Notes: a model not told the origin generated them from the sequence alone. Counted from the first letter of the stretch, positions 1-21,546 are shown. The stretch: DNA of 64,000 bases from Amoebidium appalachense (GCA_963693365.1 CAVNZM010000008.1:7626001-7690000); one strand, 5' to 3'. Program-made: numbers and translations.

Positions 1-353
1 GAGTTCAAATTGAAAGAAGAAAAAAAAGTTTCCACGGTTAGGTGTTTCCGCTAGCATTCAAATGAGCAAGTCTTTTGTACAAACTGTTAGGTAATACTAT
101 GGAGATGGGTAGAGATGCACCTAAATACAGCACCAATACACTGTCAGTATGATATTGCTATTATTAGATAATTGTTGTGGGAAGATGGCCATAACCATGC
201 TGTGTCTGCACCTGGTTTTCGCTGCCGTCCATCTATCAACTAATGTAAAACTTTATGGTAGATTTCTGAATATATAACCTCCCCCCCCCACCCCTCCCCC
301 CGCACACCTCTCCCCCCCCCCCCCCCCCCCCGCCTCCCTCCCCCCCCCCCCTA

Positions 354-391
<38 letters not shown>

Positions 392-535
392 CTGAGAGCC
401 AAACCCTTGGCATCCCATGTTCCACTCTTTAATCTCCCCCCCCCCCTCCCCCCCTTTCCCCTTGGTACACATCATCTCCCTCCCCCCCCCCCCCCCCTCT
501 CCCCCCCTCCCCACACACATACCCATCTACCAATC
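1..535. other. Left edge without a recognised gene
   Basis: Positions 1-235 are unique sequence with no convincing exon. From about 281 to 515 the sequence is C-tracts interrupted by A, T and G, with a CG/CA dinucleotide run at 359-392. It lies downstream of the stop codon of the minus-strand zinc-finger gene, so part may be its 3' UTR, but I saw no clear polyadenylation signal. Confidence 0.6.
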
Positions 536-538
536 AGA

Positions 539-1432
539 TCACAATGTTCCGTCTGCGATCCGAATAATCTCCTCAATCTCCCTAGCAACCACATCCGGGT
601 CCAGCTTTTCCGATTGGCTCATGAGCCCCGACTGGGACGTCTCCATCCTCCAATCATCTCCCAGGAGATCCCCCAACACGCCGGAACTTGGAAAACTTAC
701 CGGAGGCATTCTGTTCTCATACATGGCGGCGGGGTTTATGTCGTAATTCCAATCTGCGATGGTTTCCAAGTTGTTCATTGGTTGCTGGGGTGTGTACTCG
801 GGTGTCAGCAATGAATTTTCATGCGGGGTTACTTTGCGTTTGGATGAGTGGAAACCTTGCACAGGGCCGCTCACGGTCGGAAACGCCGGCAAGGTGGGGT
901 CTGTGAAAATGTCCAAAGTCGGGCAGGAGTACGAAAGACCGTCGCCCACATTAGGGCCTGAATTTGCGTGATTTTTTGACAATTCAGGAAAACCCACATA
1001 AGAATGTCGCTTACGGTCCGAAAACCTTTCGGAGCCACTGGGCATGGTCAAAAATACGGGGGACAGCGTCGGGCGGGTACTTGGGGCTGAAAGAGCTCTG
1101 CCCCTATTCGAAAATGTCGGAATTCGGGAATAAATTTTCGGGGAATGGGGCGAAATATCGCTCAGGTCAATGTTTATCAGCATGTCCACCACAGATGACA
1201 CCGAACTTGGGATTGGGGGTTCAATGGTGGGAATGGAGGTCTGCCGGGGGGATATGGCGGCGAGAAAATTGGAAACTTCGGCTTCTAGTTCGGTGGTGGA
1301 GGTGCTCTCCGTCTCCGTGTCTGCCTCGTGGTCGCTAAACTCCCTGTGACAACAAATTATGTTAACTTTCGTCCCCCCCCCCCCAAGACCATGGGAATTT
1401 TGGGCGGACGGGCGGCAACGGGGGGAGGGGGG

Positions 1433-1478
<46 letters not shown>

Positions 1479-1554
1479 CACTGAGTTGTTGTTGTTTGGG
1501 CCGGGGGGGGGGGGGGGGGGGGGGGGCAGAGAGCAAGGGATAGGGTCGGAAAAC

Positions 1555-1600
<46 letters not shown>

Positions 1601-1874
1601 CGTGTGTGTGTGTGTGTGTGTTGGGGGGTGGGTAGGTAGGGGGGCAGGAAAGGGGGGGGGGGGGGGGGGGGTAAAAGTATGAAAGTATTGAAGAACGAGC
1701 GGTTAAGAGTAAGAAAATGACGGTGAGGAGGGAGATAGAAGTAAACGGAGAGGGGGGTGGGGGGGGGGGGGGGGGGGGGGGGTGGGAGCTGGGGGGGGGG
1801 CCCGGGGGGGAAGGGGTGTTCAAGAGGCCGTGGGTTGAGGATGGTCCAGGATGTGGTTTGTGTGTGCGTGTGCG

Positions 1875-1950
<76 letters not shown>

Positions 1951-2671
1951 TGTGTGTGTGTACACGCTCGTGCGCATGCCTGTGTGTGCCGTGGTGTGTG
2001 TGTGCGTGTGTGTGTGCGCGCGCGCGCGCGTGTGTGGGCCTGTAGCGTGTGTGTGCATGTGTGTGTCTGTTTTCGGCGCGTCACACAGTTTGTGTCTGTG
2101 TGTGTTCGTGTGTTTGTGTGTATACGTGTTTTTAATCCTAGGGAGGGGTGGGGCCACGGGGGGGGGGGGGGGGGGGAGGAGCAGGAGGGGGGGGAAGGGG
2201 GGGGGTTACATTTCAGCGAATTTTTTCCCATACTTCATCTCTCTTTCCTCGAGCCAATCCGAGTGTTTCAACCTCATGTGGTTGCCCAGACTCGGACGTC
2301 CGGTGTAGCTCCTACCACACACGGGGCACTTGCGCTCCTTAAGTGCTCTGTAAGGTTTGTTTCGACGTGTTTTCTGTCTCGATTTGTGTGGTTGCTGAGC
2401 CCCGGAAGTAAATAAATTCGCGATTATGTCGGTGGCGGTGGGAGAAAGCGCTGGTGTTTGCTGTTGGGTCGATGAGAGTTGTCTTTGGAGATGGGTGTTA
2501 TTGGAGGGGTGGAGCTGGGATAAACTCTCGCAGATTAGTTGCTCCAATTCTGTGTCTTCTCGTTGGTCTTGGTGTGCTTTTGGGGGGGGGGTTTGGGTGG
2601 TTTCCCGTGTGCACGTGTGTTTGTCGCTGCGCCTCAGTGGGACGGTTCTCGTTTTCTTTACGGTCGGTCAT
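539..2671 (-). CDS. C2H2 zinc-finger protein, two exons, frame broken at a G10 run
   Basis: Likely nucleic-acid-binding protein. Exon 1 (2671-2210) carries one C2H2 finger near its end: CPVC, 12 residues, H, 4 residues, H. Exon 2 (1343-539) encodes 267 residues rich in Ser and Pro, ending in an acidic stretch before a TGA at 541-539. The donor is GT at 2209-2208 and the acceptor is CAG ending at 1344; exon 1 leaves two bases and exon 2 supplies the third, so the phase agrees. The start at 2671 is the first good ATG; another in-frame ATG lies at 2689. The frame from that ATG and the frame of the finger differ by one base, and the switch falls at a ten-base homopolymer (2582-2591), so a homopolymer miscall or a real frameshift is likely. 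About 420 residues once joined. The long second-exon part matches no family I know. Confidence 0.72.
1344..2209 (-). repeat. Zinc-finger gene intron, almost all simple sequence
   Basis: On the sense (minus) strand the intron begins GTAAC followed by long C-tracts, passes through CA repeats (plus-strand GT at 1556-1620 and 1858-1960), and carries a run of about a dozen G (plus-strand C, about 1373-1384) roughly 28-40 bases before the acceptor. The C-rich start and the G-run near the end are complementary. Confidence 0.8.
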
Positions 2672-3956
2672 GTTGCAATTGCATATCATAAGGAAGTGGG
2701 AATGGGGAAAAACAGCGTGCAAGGATTTATCATCGAAAGAGGCTGTTTAGAAACACATCTTGCATGATGTATCACGAGAACCTTTCCGCATTCGCACCTC
2801 TGCCCAGCACCGTACGATGGTGTGGAGGGACTCGCACCGACGAGTTTTCCGTTTTTGTTTCTGACGTCGTTGTTTTGTAACAAAAATAAATAATAATAAA
2901 AAATTGGTGTATGTATATGTGTGTGTGGAAAAGGTTTTCGCAAAATAAACATTCCAGCAACCTATGTCAAATGCAATGGTCTATGGGCAACACGGTTGGA
3001 ACTTCGAATTCTCAACAAGGAAGAGGCAACACCCGAAGGAGACGCTTACAGGCCAGGCTACAACATTGATGTCGTAAAGTTGAGAGTATTGATAAGTGGA
3101 AAAGCAAGTTTTAAGGGTGCATCCAACTCTAGAGTGTGTGCAATGACCAAGGTGCACGACAACTTTATAAACACCAACAAACAAGGCCTTCTCCCTATTT
3201 TCGGAGCTGAACCTAGCTAACAGAGTAAGTGTAAGGTACTGTGTGAGGGGGCCTGTGACCTCCTAACACTATGCCTCGATATCAAGTGTAGCAAAAGGAC
3301 GAGAGGAATGAGAAGCACCTGTACATGTGTGTTGTTTCCTGCTTGTGGAATAGAGGGCAAGGTGTGTCTGCCCGTTACCCGTTTGTCCTCCTGGGCCAAT
3401 GAAAGTGTGTGCAAAGGCAAAAGGTCCCCTTTGCCTGACCAATCGATTGAAAGAATACATGCATTCCGATCACATTCCATGGCTCAGCCAATCGATTACC
3501 TCCAAATTCAGCACGATTCAGTCGGTTAGCATGGCAACATTTGCAGACTTGTTACATGTATAAATGCACGTGAAAAGTAATAAATGGCGTTATGAAACTA
3601 TAGAAGCTATACTATACTACTTCCTAAAACGCCTTGATATGGGCTAACAGTTAAGATATCCTAAGTGTTAGATCCTTCATGATCGCCAGCGTCCACAAGG
3701 CCGACTCCCGTGGAAACTGATCGAGTACAAGTGGAGTCATGGCAACCAAATTGCGGGTCGAATTGTGCCGATTACAGCCAAACCTTCAAGCTAGCCAAAA
3801 AAAAGTACACCAGTAAGTCTCTATATAATAGAATACGACCAGAATATGGTCGCTGCTCCCATTTCGGGCCCCTCAGGCCAGAGGAAACTGCAATATTGCT
3901 CTGGGCGTACTACTGAGGGTATTGATAGACAAATTTCACACCCTGATGCACATCAG

Positions 3957-4690
3957 GATTGATTGGAAGTTATCGATTTCATTTCCGATTGGCAGCGGAA
4001 GACCTAAGGCTTTGGTAAACCCTTGCTTACCCGGGATGAAACGTGTGTATTTATGTCATAGATTTAATGAAAAACACTATAATTTTTGATTATATTTTGA
4101 TTATTGTGGGCCTCTTCTGCTTGGCGATGACGCCGCTTGCCGACACGCTCGTTCACTGAACTTCGTTCGAATTGTGCTACGGCGGCGATCGATTGGTTCA
4201 CTGAGTAATCATATTTGATTGGGGTATCTTTACTCCTGGATTGGAATGTATGGAATCTTATATCAGGCGCAGGATTGGTCAATCTCAGCCGTTGCAACTT
4301 AGTCAATTTGAGAGCTATCTTCTCAGAAGGGTGCAAACTAGATCGAACATGATGGATTGGATGAAAGTGGCTCCCCAATGAAAACCCTCCAATATAGAGT
4401 GTACTGATAGTCATACATCAGATACCCTTACTTGTGCCATCCTGCGGCCTATAACATACCTTGTATGTTGCCTGCCAACAGCCACTAGACAGAGTTTGAT
4501 CGCGCCTAATCGGATCTGGATTTATAACGAGCAGTGATTGGTTCAAATGACGTAAGTCCAGCCTACTTGTAAAAATAAGACATGATCCGCCTTGCCTAGG
4601 CTTTTTAACTTCATAAGATTGAAAATTTGCTTTAAAACGTTAAAGCGTTTCGATTGGTCATTACATAATAAGCAATCCGATTGGTCATTA
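3957..4690 (+). promoter_or_regulatory. Cluster of ten GATTGG motifs
   Basis: The hexamer GATTGG (reverse CCAATC, the CCAAT-box core) occurs about ten times on the plus strand within some 730 bases, for example near 3961, 3991, 4192, 4217, 4240, 4271, 4353, 4537, 4651 and 4679. Chance expectation is well under one. CCAAT boxes bind NF-Y-type factors in many eukaryotes; a promoter or enhancer role here is inference. Confidence 0.4.
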
Positions 4691-4802
4691 CAGCCCGTCG
4701 GAGACGTCCCGCAGCGTCGTAGGCCGGCACGGCCACTTACGTAAGCTAGCGGGTACAAAGCCTTGGAATATAGAGTGTACTGATAGTCTTACATCAGATA
4801 CC
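4391..4802. repeat. 36-bp direct repeats 376 bp apart
   Basis: The sequence starting AATATAGAGTGTACTGATAG and ending ACATCAGATACC occurs at 4391-4426 and again at 4767-4802 with one difference. The pair brackets a segment holding several GATTGG motifs. It could be a partial tandem duplication or the ends of a small insertion. Confidence 0.75.
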
Positions 4803-5043
4803 GGGCCTTATTACTTGTGTTATGCGAAGCTGCGGCGGAGCAGGTTAAGCCTTCATCAGATGGCTTACTTGTGCCAAGAGTAGGTTTGGACGATTCCTAA
4901 GGAGAGACGATCTTCAGTATGTCTGAGCTGAGCCTTCCACCTTCATCTCGCAAGGAAAAAGAAAAAGAAACCATATATGTAGTATTTTCTTTGACCATAA
5001 TATCTGTGTTCTTGGAATATCTGCTTTAGTTGTGACTTACTTA

Positions 5044-5822
<779 letters not shown>

Positions 5823-6330
5823 TCACTGATCATCATGTGCCTCGAGCTCAGGCACGGACTGGCAGACAGACATGCACAGACACGCCCGGCCGCGGCCGCC
5901 ATCATGAAGTTCTTCTTCTGGCTATCTATGGCAGTCCAATGTGATCGTGCATCACCATGTATGCATGCTTGCAAATTAATTGTGTGTGGGTGTGCACTGC
6001 ATGTTGTTGTCCGCATGTGACACTGTGGGCTCTTGGCTTTCTGTCCACATGTTTTTGCGCACGCACACATACACACGCCACAGTCACACACACACACACA
6101 GGCACGCACACGTCACGCGCACGCGTACATTTTCTCTTCCAGCTGACTCGGCCACACAGACTGGCACGTCTCTTTCTCATTCACTTTCTTCCAATATATA
6201 TAACCCCTCCGAATCTCCCCCAATCTCTTTGCGGACCCTTACACACTATTTGCAAACCTCTGTGCCTTAGCTTCTTAGCACACTCATGTGACACTAGTGT
6301 GCCTGTGCACGGTTGTTATGGATTAGGGTA
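5823..6330. other. Unique island between CA arrays, possible exon
   Basis: A plus-strand ATG at 5904 is followed by a short hydrophobic stretch (MKFFFWLSMA) that looks like a signal peptide, just after CA-rich DNA containing AG dinucleotides. On the minus strand an Ala-rich frame ends at a GTACGT donor-like site near 5818. I cannot choose between them and name no product. The remainder (6130-6330) shows nothing recognisable. Confidence 0.25.
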
Positions 6331-6672
6331 GTGTGTGTGTGTGTGTGTGCTTGTGTGACACCGTGTTTGTCTGTACAAATGTGAATGTGCGAGTGTGTGC
6401 GCAGATTTCGGGGTCTTCCCATTGGTTGGGAGAGTCACCGTGGGTTGGTGGTAGCCATGCTGGTGGTGGTGGAGTAGTTGGTGGGTGGGTGGTGGTGGTC
6501 ACCGTGGTGTGTATGTGAGTGTGTGTTGTTGTTGTTGTTGTTGTGTTATTGTTGTTAGGGGGGGGAAAGGGCTGTACTCCATTTATTTTTGACTCTCCCC
6601 CCCCTCCCCCAGGGCCACCATCACCAAAAGACACACACACACACACGTACGCACACACACACACACCGTACG

Positions 6673-6729
<57 letters not shown>

Positions 6730-6961
6730 CGCGCGCGCGCGCGCGCGCAGACACGCACACCTGACACACACACACACACACACACACGAACACACGCACG
6801 CATGAACACTGTGACGCGCACGCACACAGGCACACTCACAAAGATAAGCAACACACACGCACACCAACCCACACCCACGCAACACACGGTGGCCCACCCA
6901 CCCACCCCGCACCCACACATAAGCACCCACAAACATGCACACACGCACTAACACAAAGAGA

Positions 6962-7047
<86 letters not shown>

Positions 7048-7084
7048 GCACGCACGAACACAGGCACAGGCACACACACAGACA

Positions 7085-7125
<41 letters not shown>
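6331..7125. repeat. GT then CA microsatellite arrays
   Basis: GT repeats (6331-6530, with TTG units) switch to CA arrays at 6630-6790 and 6964-7124, separated by degenerate CA/CG. The opposed GT and CA blocks are complementary to each other. No gene is evident. Confidence 0.9.
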
Positions 7126-7126
<1 letters not shown>

Positions 7127-7206
7127 CCCCCAGGCAGGCCCATATCACTCTATCCCCCCCCCCACACCCAGCAGCCTTGTGGCAGCAACCAGCCACCGGT
7201 CCACCG

Positions 7207-7212
7207 TTTATT
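7207..7212 (-). terminator. AATAAA polyadenylation signal of SEM1
   Basis: On the minus strand AATAAA lies about 155 bases past the SEM1 stop codon (7366), in unique sequence before the CA array. Its placement fits the 3' UTR end of this gene. Confidence 0.6.
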
Positions 7213-7365
7213 CACTTCAATTCCTGTTTAGTTTTGTATATGTATACGCCCACAAACTCTCACATCACGAGATATACATGTACAGATATCCACACATCAT
7301 TTTCGTTGTTTTGAGCTTGGGTGATAGGACACGTTCGAAAATCAATCAGTATAGATCAGGAAATC

Positions 7366-15361
<7,996 letters not shown>

Positions 15362-15717
15362 CTTTCCCGGTGAAAATAATTTTTTTAAAATAAAAGAATT
15401 TAATAGAGGAGATAAGGGCAGGCATCAGAAGTACTCTCCTATCCTAATAAGATTAAAATTTAAGATTTGAGTAAGATTGAAAAGTTGAAGAGAGAACAAA
15501 AAGAGCGGGGACATAAGTAGTTCATGAAGGATAAGATACAACCTACAGAAAAAAAATGCAACACAGAGCCTTGTGCATATCTTTTACATTTGTATCTTTA
15601 CTTTGATTCACTTGTCCATTTGTTGTTAAAAAAAACACGGTGCAGGACATATTAGAACAAGGTGCAGAATCGAGCACAGAAAATGTATCATATCCACAGA
15701 GTGCATGCGACGTCCGT
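15362..15717. other. AT-rich sequence upstream of SEM1 exon A
   Basis: A/T-rich unique DNA directly upstream of the first recognisable SEM1 exon on the minus strand. It probably holds the 5' UTR and promoter, or an intron if the true start codon lies further upstream. I see no defined promoter element. Confidence 0.4.
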
Positions 15718-15848
15718 GGGGGGGTTTGAATGCGGAACACGGTACGAAGTACGCATACACGAAGGACACATGCAAAGGCAACATTCAAGTATGCAACATA
15801 GCCATGCGCACAGTATGCGTCATAAGCAGAGCCCATCCTCAGGGAGAG
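15718..15848 (-). repeat. Dispersed repeat, partial copy C
   Basis: Contains the family's TTTGAATGCGGAACACGGTA and AAGCAGAGCCCATCCTCAGG segments. It abuts a G-run at 15719-15725 at the family's C-tail end (as seen on the plus strand). Confidence 0.8.
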
Positions 15849-15857
15849 CACGTCCGT

Positions 15858-16951
15858 GGGGGGGGGGGGGGGGGGGGGGGGGGGGGAGATTGTCGCATGG
15901 AAAAAGAAACATTGCACCAAAAAAGAAGAAGAAAAAGAGAAAGAGAAACAAGGAAGAAGAAGAAGAAAGTAACGGAAAGCAGGAGGAAAGACAGAACGGG
16001 AAGAGAAAGGGAGTACGCAGAGTAAAGGTAACGGGGAGCATGCGAGAAGCCAGAGAGGTGGTGGTGATGCTGGTGCTGGTGGGCGGGCGCCCAGGGGGGA
16101 GGGGGGGGGGGGGGGGGGGGGGGGGGGTGGGGGGGGGGGGAGGGAGAGGGGGAATAGCAGGAGAGATAAGAGATCAAAAATAGTGGACAGAGGACACGAC
16201 CAAAAAAAAAGAAAACGGGAAGGGAGAAGGCATTGAGGATATGAGGGAAAGGGCTGAAGGGGGCAGGCAGGAGCCAAATGGAAGGGGAAGTGAAGGGCGA
16301 ATGTGTGTGTGTGTGTGTGTGTGTGTGTGGTGGTGGTGGTGGTGGTGGTGGTGGGGGGGGGGGGGGGGGGGGGCACTGGGGGAGGGAGGTTGAAATGTGT
16401 AACACAGTACGAAATGCAACTATGCAATGAGGAACACGGCGCAGGACACAGGACACATGGTATGCAACAGCATACAGTATGCATTATTAACAACGTACAC
16501 TAAACAACATATGCAAAACCCACCCTAAAAAGGAGGGGGGGGGGGGGGGGGGGGGTAATGCGCCATAAAATACGACGTACACATTCAAACCATGCAACAC
16601 AGTGCAGACCACACATAAAGAGTATGTATAAAAAGCAAGAGCCCATCCTCAGAGTGGGCCCACGTCATCCACAGGAAGGGACACACAGGGATGCATGAAT
16701 TAGCATGTGGCAAACCTTTATGCAAAGGCATAACAAAGTCACAAAGACGGTAACACAACACAGAAGCAAAGACAAGTGTTGCAGGCAGAAAAAACTTATA
16801 CAAAGCCCAAAATCAGGGGTTTTTGGGTGCGCGGGGGGGGGGGGGGGGGGGGGGGGGGGGGCTTATTATAGAAGGGGTGGAAAGGGACAGGGTGCGAGGG
16901 GAAGGGGGAGCAGCGTGGCGGTTTTGTTATTGTGTTTGCTCTTTTTCTTTT

Positions 16952-17000
<49 letters not shown>

Positions 17001-17010
17001 GGGCGTGGGC
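15858..17010. repeat. G-tracts, purine runs, GT/GGT repeats and two degenerate copies of the dispersed repeat
   Basis: G-tracts at 15858-15888, 16098-16140, 16352-16373, 16536-16555, 16830-16861 and 16963-16999, with GT then GGT units at 16303-16352. Degenerate family copies sit at 16392-16500 and 16556-16668; the second retains AGAGCCCATCCTCAGAGTGG and the GGGCCCACGTCATCCACAG stretch. Each follows a G-tract. No gene seen. Confidence 0.7.
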
Positions 17011-17278
17011 GATGGGCCTGAAAAGCATTGCAGGCAGAAGTCCCTGTAAACCTCCAGATAGTTGTGTCTCCTATATGTGACTTTCCATGTTTCATTGTTT
17101 GTGTGTGTCAGACAAGACAGAGTAGTTGGGTGTGTGTTGGGGATGAAAGCTTTTGTGAGAAGTGGAGGAAAAAGCCAAGTACACAGGAATGTCGCATAGG
17201 TCGGCAACACACAGCTACAAACGCCGTCACACATAAGCAACATTTCCGAAAGGACATAAATGATGCAAAACAGAAGCG

Positions 17279-17280
<2 letters not shown>
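17011..17280. other. Unique 270-bp island
   Basis: Mixed sequence between a G-tract and the CA array. No exon or repeat that I recognise. Confidence 0.5.
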
Positions 17281-17335
<55 letters not shown>

Positions 17336-17828
17336 AACAAACACACACACACACACACACACACACAAGCCATACGCGCAACGAAACACATATACAAAGC
17401 CACACACAGAGGGGCGTTTAAGCAACCCCCCTGCCCCCCCCAGCCGCCCCCCCTCCCCCTCACACACACACTCCCCCTCCCCCCCCTCCCCCTCCCCCCC
17501 AACACACACACACACTCTCTCTGTATCCTCCGTTAAACACACTTATCCTCCCAGAGCACTACACAAACAACAGTGAGAAATCCTTCGAAGCGTCCTACAC
17601 CAACTCCCCTTCAAAACAAAGCTCTCCCACCCCTCACACACCCGCACAAACACACACCTACTGACACAGAAACACACACACCCCTGCACACACACAGACA
17701 AGCACACACACACACACAACACAACCATACCCACACGACCGCCCACACACAAGCAAACGCACACACACTTACAAGCTCACATACGCAGGCGCGTACACAC
17801 GCACACGGACACCACACACGCACACGCA

Positions 17829-17866
<38 letters not shown>

Positions 17867-17883
17867 CCACAAACGCATACACA

Positions 17884-17927
<44 letters not shown>

Positions 17928-18018
17928 CAAAACACACACACACACACACACATCCACAAACACACACACACACACACACACATCCACAAACGCACACACA
18001 CACACACACACACACAAA
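17281..18018. repeat. CA array with CCC and degenerate interruptions
   Basis: CA repeats at 17281-17368 and 17830-18016, separated by degenerate C/A-rich sequence. On the minus strand the right edge reads AAAG|GTACGG followed by GT repeats, which resembles the start of a GT-rich intron, but no exon can be supported from the short frame to its right. Confidence 0.85.
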
Positions 18019-18870
18019 CCGTACCTTTCTTACGTGTCTTCGACTCTTCAGGTGTGACTAAGGATCTTTCCTATTCGCCCCCTCTGTGACGTCCAGAACG
18101 CACACAGAATGTTGACCTTTATTATAAAAGTTGACCCAGAAGCAAAGCAAACGCTTTATCTATCTGTCCTTGAAAGGCAAGCAAAAAGACCTGATGAAAA
18201 ACGTATCAAGCACTACAAAAAACCAGGATCAAGCTTAAATAATGTACCCAACGTTGAACTGAACGCCGGCAACAACAGAGAGCTCGAAAGAGAGAAAGTG
18301 AAAATGATGACGTAAGGAGTTGGCGAAAACATTGAAAATGACGTCACACTATAAGAATGGCGTGCATTATGACGTCAGAGGGATCACCCACACAGGCCCG
18401 TGGCCACCGTGCACAGCACGCCAAGCCACCGGCACACGCACTTGATACAAGTCGGAGTGTGTGGGGCGCCGATGTTTTAGCTATAGGAACAGCATTTAGA
18501 TTCCTACCCTTGGTTCCAACACGCTTTTATATTTTCTTTTCTATAGATCAATAATCATTTTTAGCAGGCATTTTGCGCAATCGCCAAGGCTAGACAACTA
18601 GTTTTCCTGGAGATTCTTGCACGAATTTCTTGGGCTCTCATTGCTCGTTTGTTGAATCGAGTGGTTAAGTTTGACAGAAGACGAAGCTAACAGGAGCAAG
18701 GTGGAGAGTCAATAGCTTCTGGTCATTTTCATACAGGTAAGCTTGTTGCATGTATGCACTGTTGCTAGAGGAATGAGAGGGACATTGAACATTTGCCGTA
18801 GAACCCCCCCCCCCTAGGTATAAGCACTGTAGAACCCCCTCCCCCCCCCCTAGGTATAAGCACAAAGGCA
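18019..18870. other. Unique region with two CRE-type palindromes, no assigned gene
   Basis: A plus-strand frame (18109-18315, 68 codons, Lys/Glu-rich) is the only open frame of note and matches no family I recognise. Short C-runs with a repeated CCCCTAGGTATAAGCAC occur at 18805-18862. Confidence 0.4.
18339..18377. promoter_or_regulatory. Two TGACGTCA palindromes
   Basis: Perfect CRE/ATF-type palindromes at 18339-18346 and 18370-18377, 31 bases apart. Further copies at 25894 (next to a TATA-like stretch) and 41759. bZIP factors bind this site in other eukaryotes; function here is inferred. Confidence 0.4.
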
Positions 18871-19281
18871 AATGCCATCACATGCACCCCCACTAGGCTA
18901 CTTTATACGTGAGATGCACATGGGCCCGTGCACAATTTTCACGCAAAGGCAAACGCACATAGACACACTTGAGTTCACGCACACAGGCAAACACACATTA
19001 AGAACACGGTATCACGCACATACATACACTCACACATTCTTTCTCACACACACCGACACCCGCTAGCATGCTCCGCTTTCCCGCACGCACACATTCACGT
19101 GCACACGTGCCCACAGATTCACATCTGCCCTGAAACATGGTTTCGTGGCCCCTGTCCACTGTGTGGCATACACTTGAAGGCAAACCAACACATACCCGTC
19201 AAGTTCTGGTGGTTTTCCTGTGCTGCCTGCTGTTGCTTTATTGAGTTATGTGAGCGTTTAGACGTATGCCTGAAAGTTTCT
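18871..19281 (+). other. CA-rich sequence and a possible Cys-rich exon
   Basis: After CA-rich DNA, a plus-strand frame near 19110-19190 reads ICPETWFRGPCPLCGIHLK, a zinc-ribbon-like Cys pattern, preceded by a possible CCACAG acceptor. No partner exon was found, so this is a weak candidate. Confidence 0.25.
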
Positions 19282-20037
<756 letters not shown>

Positions 20038-20385
20038 AACCAACCAACACCGTACACCACTACCCCTAGTTTTTTTTATCTCCTTTCTCCTCGCTCATTT
20101 TTTTTTTTGCCTTGCCTTTTTTTTTTGCTGCTGTTGCAAGAAACTCGGTGTCATTCTGTTAAAGGCAGGGCATTCATGACCCCAAGTGTTTTGATATTTG
20201 GTTTGGTTGGTTTCGTTTGGAAGCAGTGTTGAAAGCTGGGGTTGAGTGGGTACTCTTTGCTCGCTAACGTGCTATATTCTTTCTCTGTGTAGGGTTGTAT
20301 GTTTCTGTGTTTTCTCTTTTGCTTTCTTGTCTTCTGTCTTTCTTTCTTTTTTCCTCCTTTTTTTGGCGTGTTTTTTTTGTGCGCG

Positions 20386-20420
<35 letters not shown>

Positions 20421-20838
20421 CGGATAAGGGGTTTTTTTGGGCTGGTGATCAGGGGGTGAGGGGGGAGATGAGGGGGTACGGGGAGTATTTTTAAATAATG
20501 GGCCGGTGGCTTAAAGGGCTGTGGGTGCTGTGTGTACATTGTGTGTGTGTGTGTGTGTGTGTGTGCAATGTGCTGGTTTGCCTGTTGAGTTTTTCCATAG
20601 GAAAATGGAGTACAGCTGTGTATTCTTATTTAATAGCTATAATGACTCAATGGTTATGTGTGAACCTGGGTAGTGCATCATCCCACCCCCCCCCACACAC
20701 ACACACACCCACACGCACACACGCACACACACACACAAACCCTCCACTATGACATACACACCGCCACCACATCCCCTGATGATGGGCTCTGCTCAAGTGT
20801 TCTCTGCCTGCACATTTTTTTTGGTTTCTTTTTTCTTT

Positions 20839-20874
<36 letters not shown>

Positions 20875-20963
20875 TTTTGGGGGGGGGGAGGGGGCATTGC
20901 TTCCAAGTTTTCTACTCTTCAAGTGTGTTGACCCCCCCCCCCCCCCCCCCCCCCCCCCTACTC
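20038..20963. other. T-rich and mixed sequence with a G-tract
   Basis: T-runs, a G-tract at 20391-20420, GT at 20541-20566, CA at 20693-20740, (TTTC)n at 20836-20875 and a C-tract at 20932-20958. A fragment CCCCTGATGATGGGCTCTGC (about 20774) matches the core of the dispersed repeat. No gene recognised. Confidence 0.6.
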
Positions 20964-21154
20964 ATGTTCAAGTGAAACAGTATCTGAGTTGGGTTTCGTT
21001 AACGAGGGGAATAGGTCGAAACTCGGGTACTGTGGATGACGTGGGCCCCCCCTGAGGATGGGCTCTGCTTATTATGCATACTCTTTATGTATGGCTTGCA
21101 TTCTGCATCGTGTTATCCGTTTGTTCTTGTGTACTTCGTACTTTTTGACGCATC
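20964..21154 (+). repeat. Dispersed repeat, 5'-truncated copy
   Basis: Begins CATGTTCAAGTGAAACAG and matches copies A and B almost perfectly for about 190 bases, ending GACGCATCTAAAC followed by a C-tract. It starts at the same point as the copy at 28922. Confidence 0.9.
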
Positions 21155-21374
21155 TAAACCCCCCCCCCCCCCCCTCCCCCCCTCCCCCCTCCCCCCTCCC
21201 CCTCCCCCCCCCCTCCCCCCGGGGGGACATCAATCTTTTGACATCATCTCAACTAGGTTGTTCAACAACTGATTTTTTTTCCTTCCCCCCCCCCCCCCCC
21301 TCCCTCCCCTCCCTCCCCCCTCCCCTTCCTCACCGCTGCACAACACACACACACACACACCTCCCCCCCCCCCC

Positions 21375-21405
<31 letters not shown>

Positions 21406-21440
21406 ACACGCCACAAACACACATTCAACACGGTGCCTGG
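21155..21440. repeat. C-tracts and CA repeats
   Basis: C-tracts at 21156-21222, 21287-21300 and 21362-21391 and CA repeats at 21343-21360 and 21391-21410. It follows the dispersed repeat copy and precedes the next gene. Confidence 0.9.
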
Positions 21441-21546
21441 TTCAGCGTGTGTGTGTCGACCTACCAACCACCAACCGAATTTTCACATCAGATTCCCGGT
21501 TTTTTCTTTTTCGTTTTTTCCCCTTGTATAAAACCAACGGGAGAGA

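Larger units (their letters stand above)
2672..5040. other. Unique intergenic region, no recognised gene
   Basis: Mixed-composition DNA with few simple repeats. Open frames are short and resemble no family I know. One minus-strand frame (2952-2686) has a Cys-rich stretch (CECGK, then HHARC), but I found no splice sites joining it to the zinc-finger gene. The region contains the GATTGG cluster and the 36-bp direct repeat listed separately, and a plus-strand AATAAA-rich stretch near 2885. Confidence 0.6.

Noticed and set aside
2686-2952. Cys-rich frame as a 5' exon of the zinc-finger gene
   Set aside because: No AG acceptor precedes the first ATG of the zinc-finger gene to join it, and the frame runs to a stop before that ATG.
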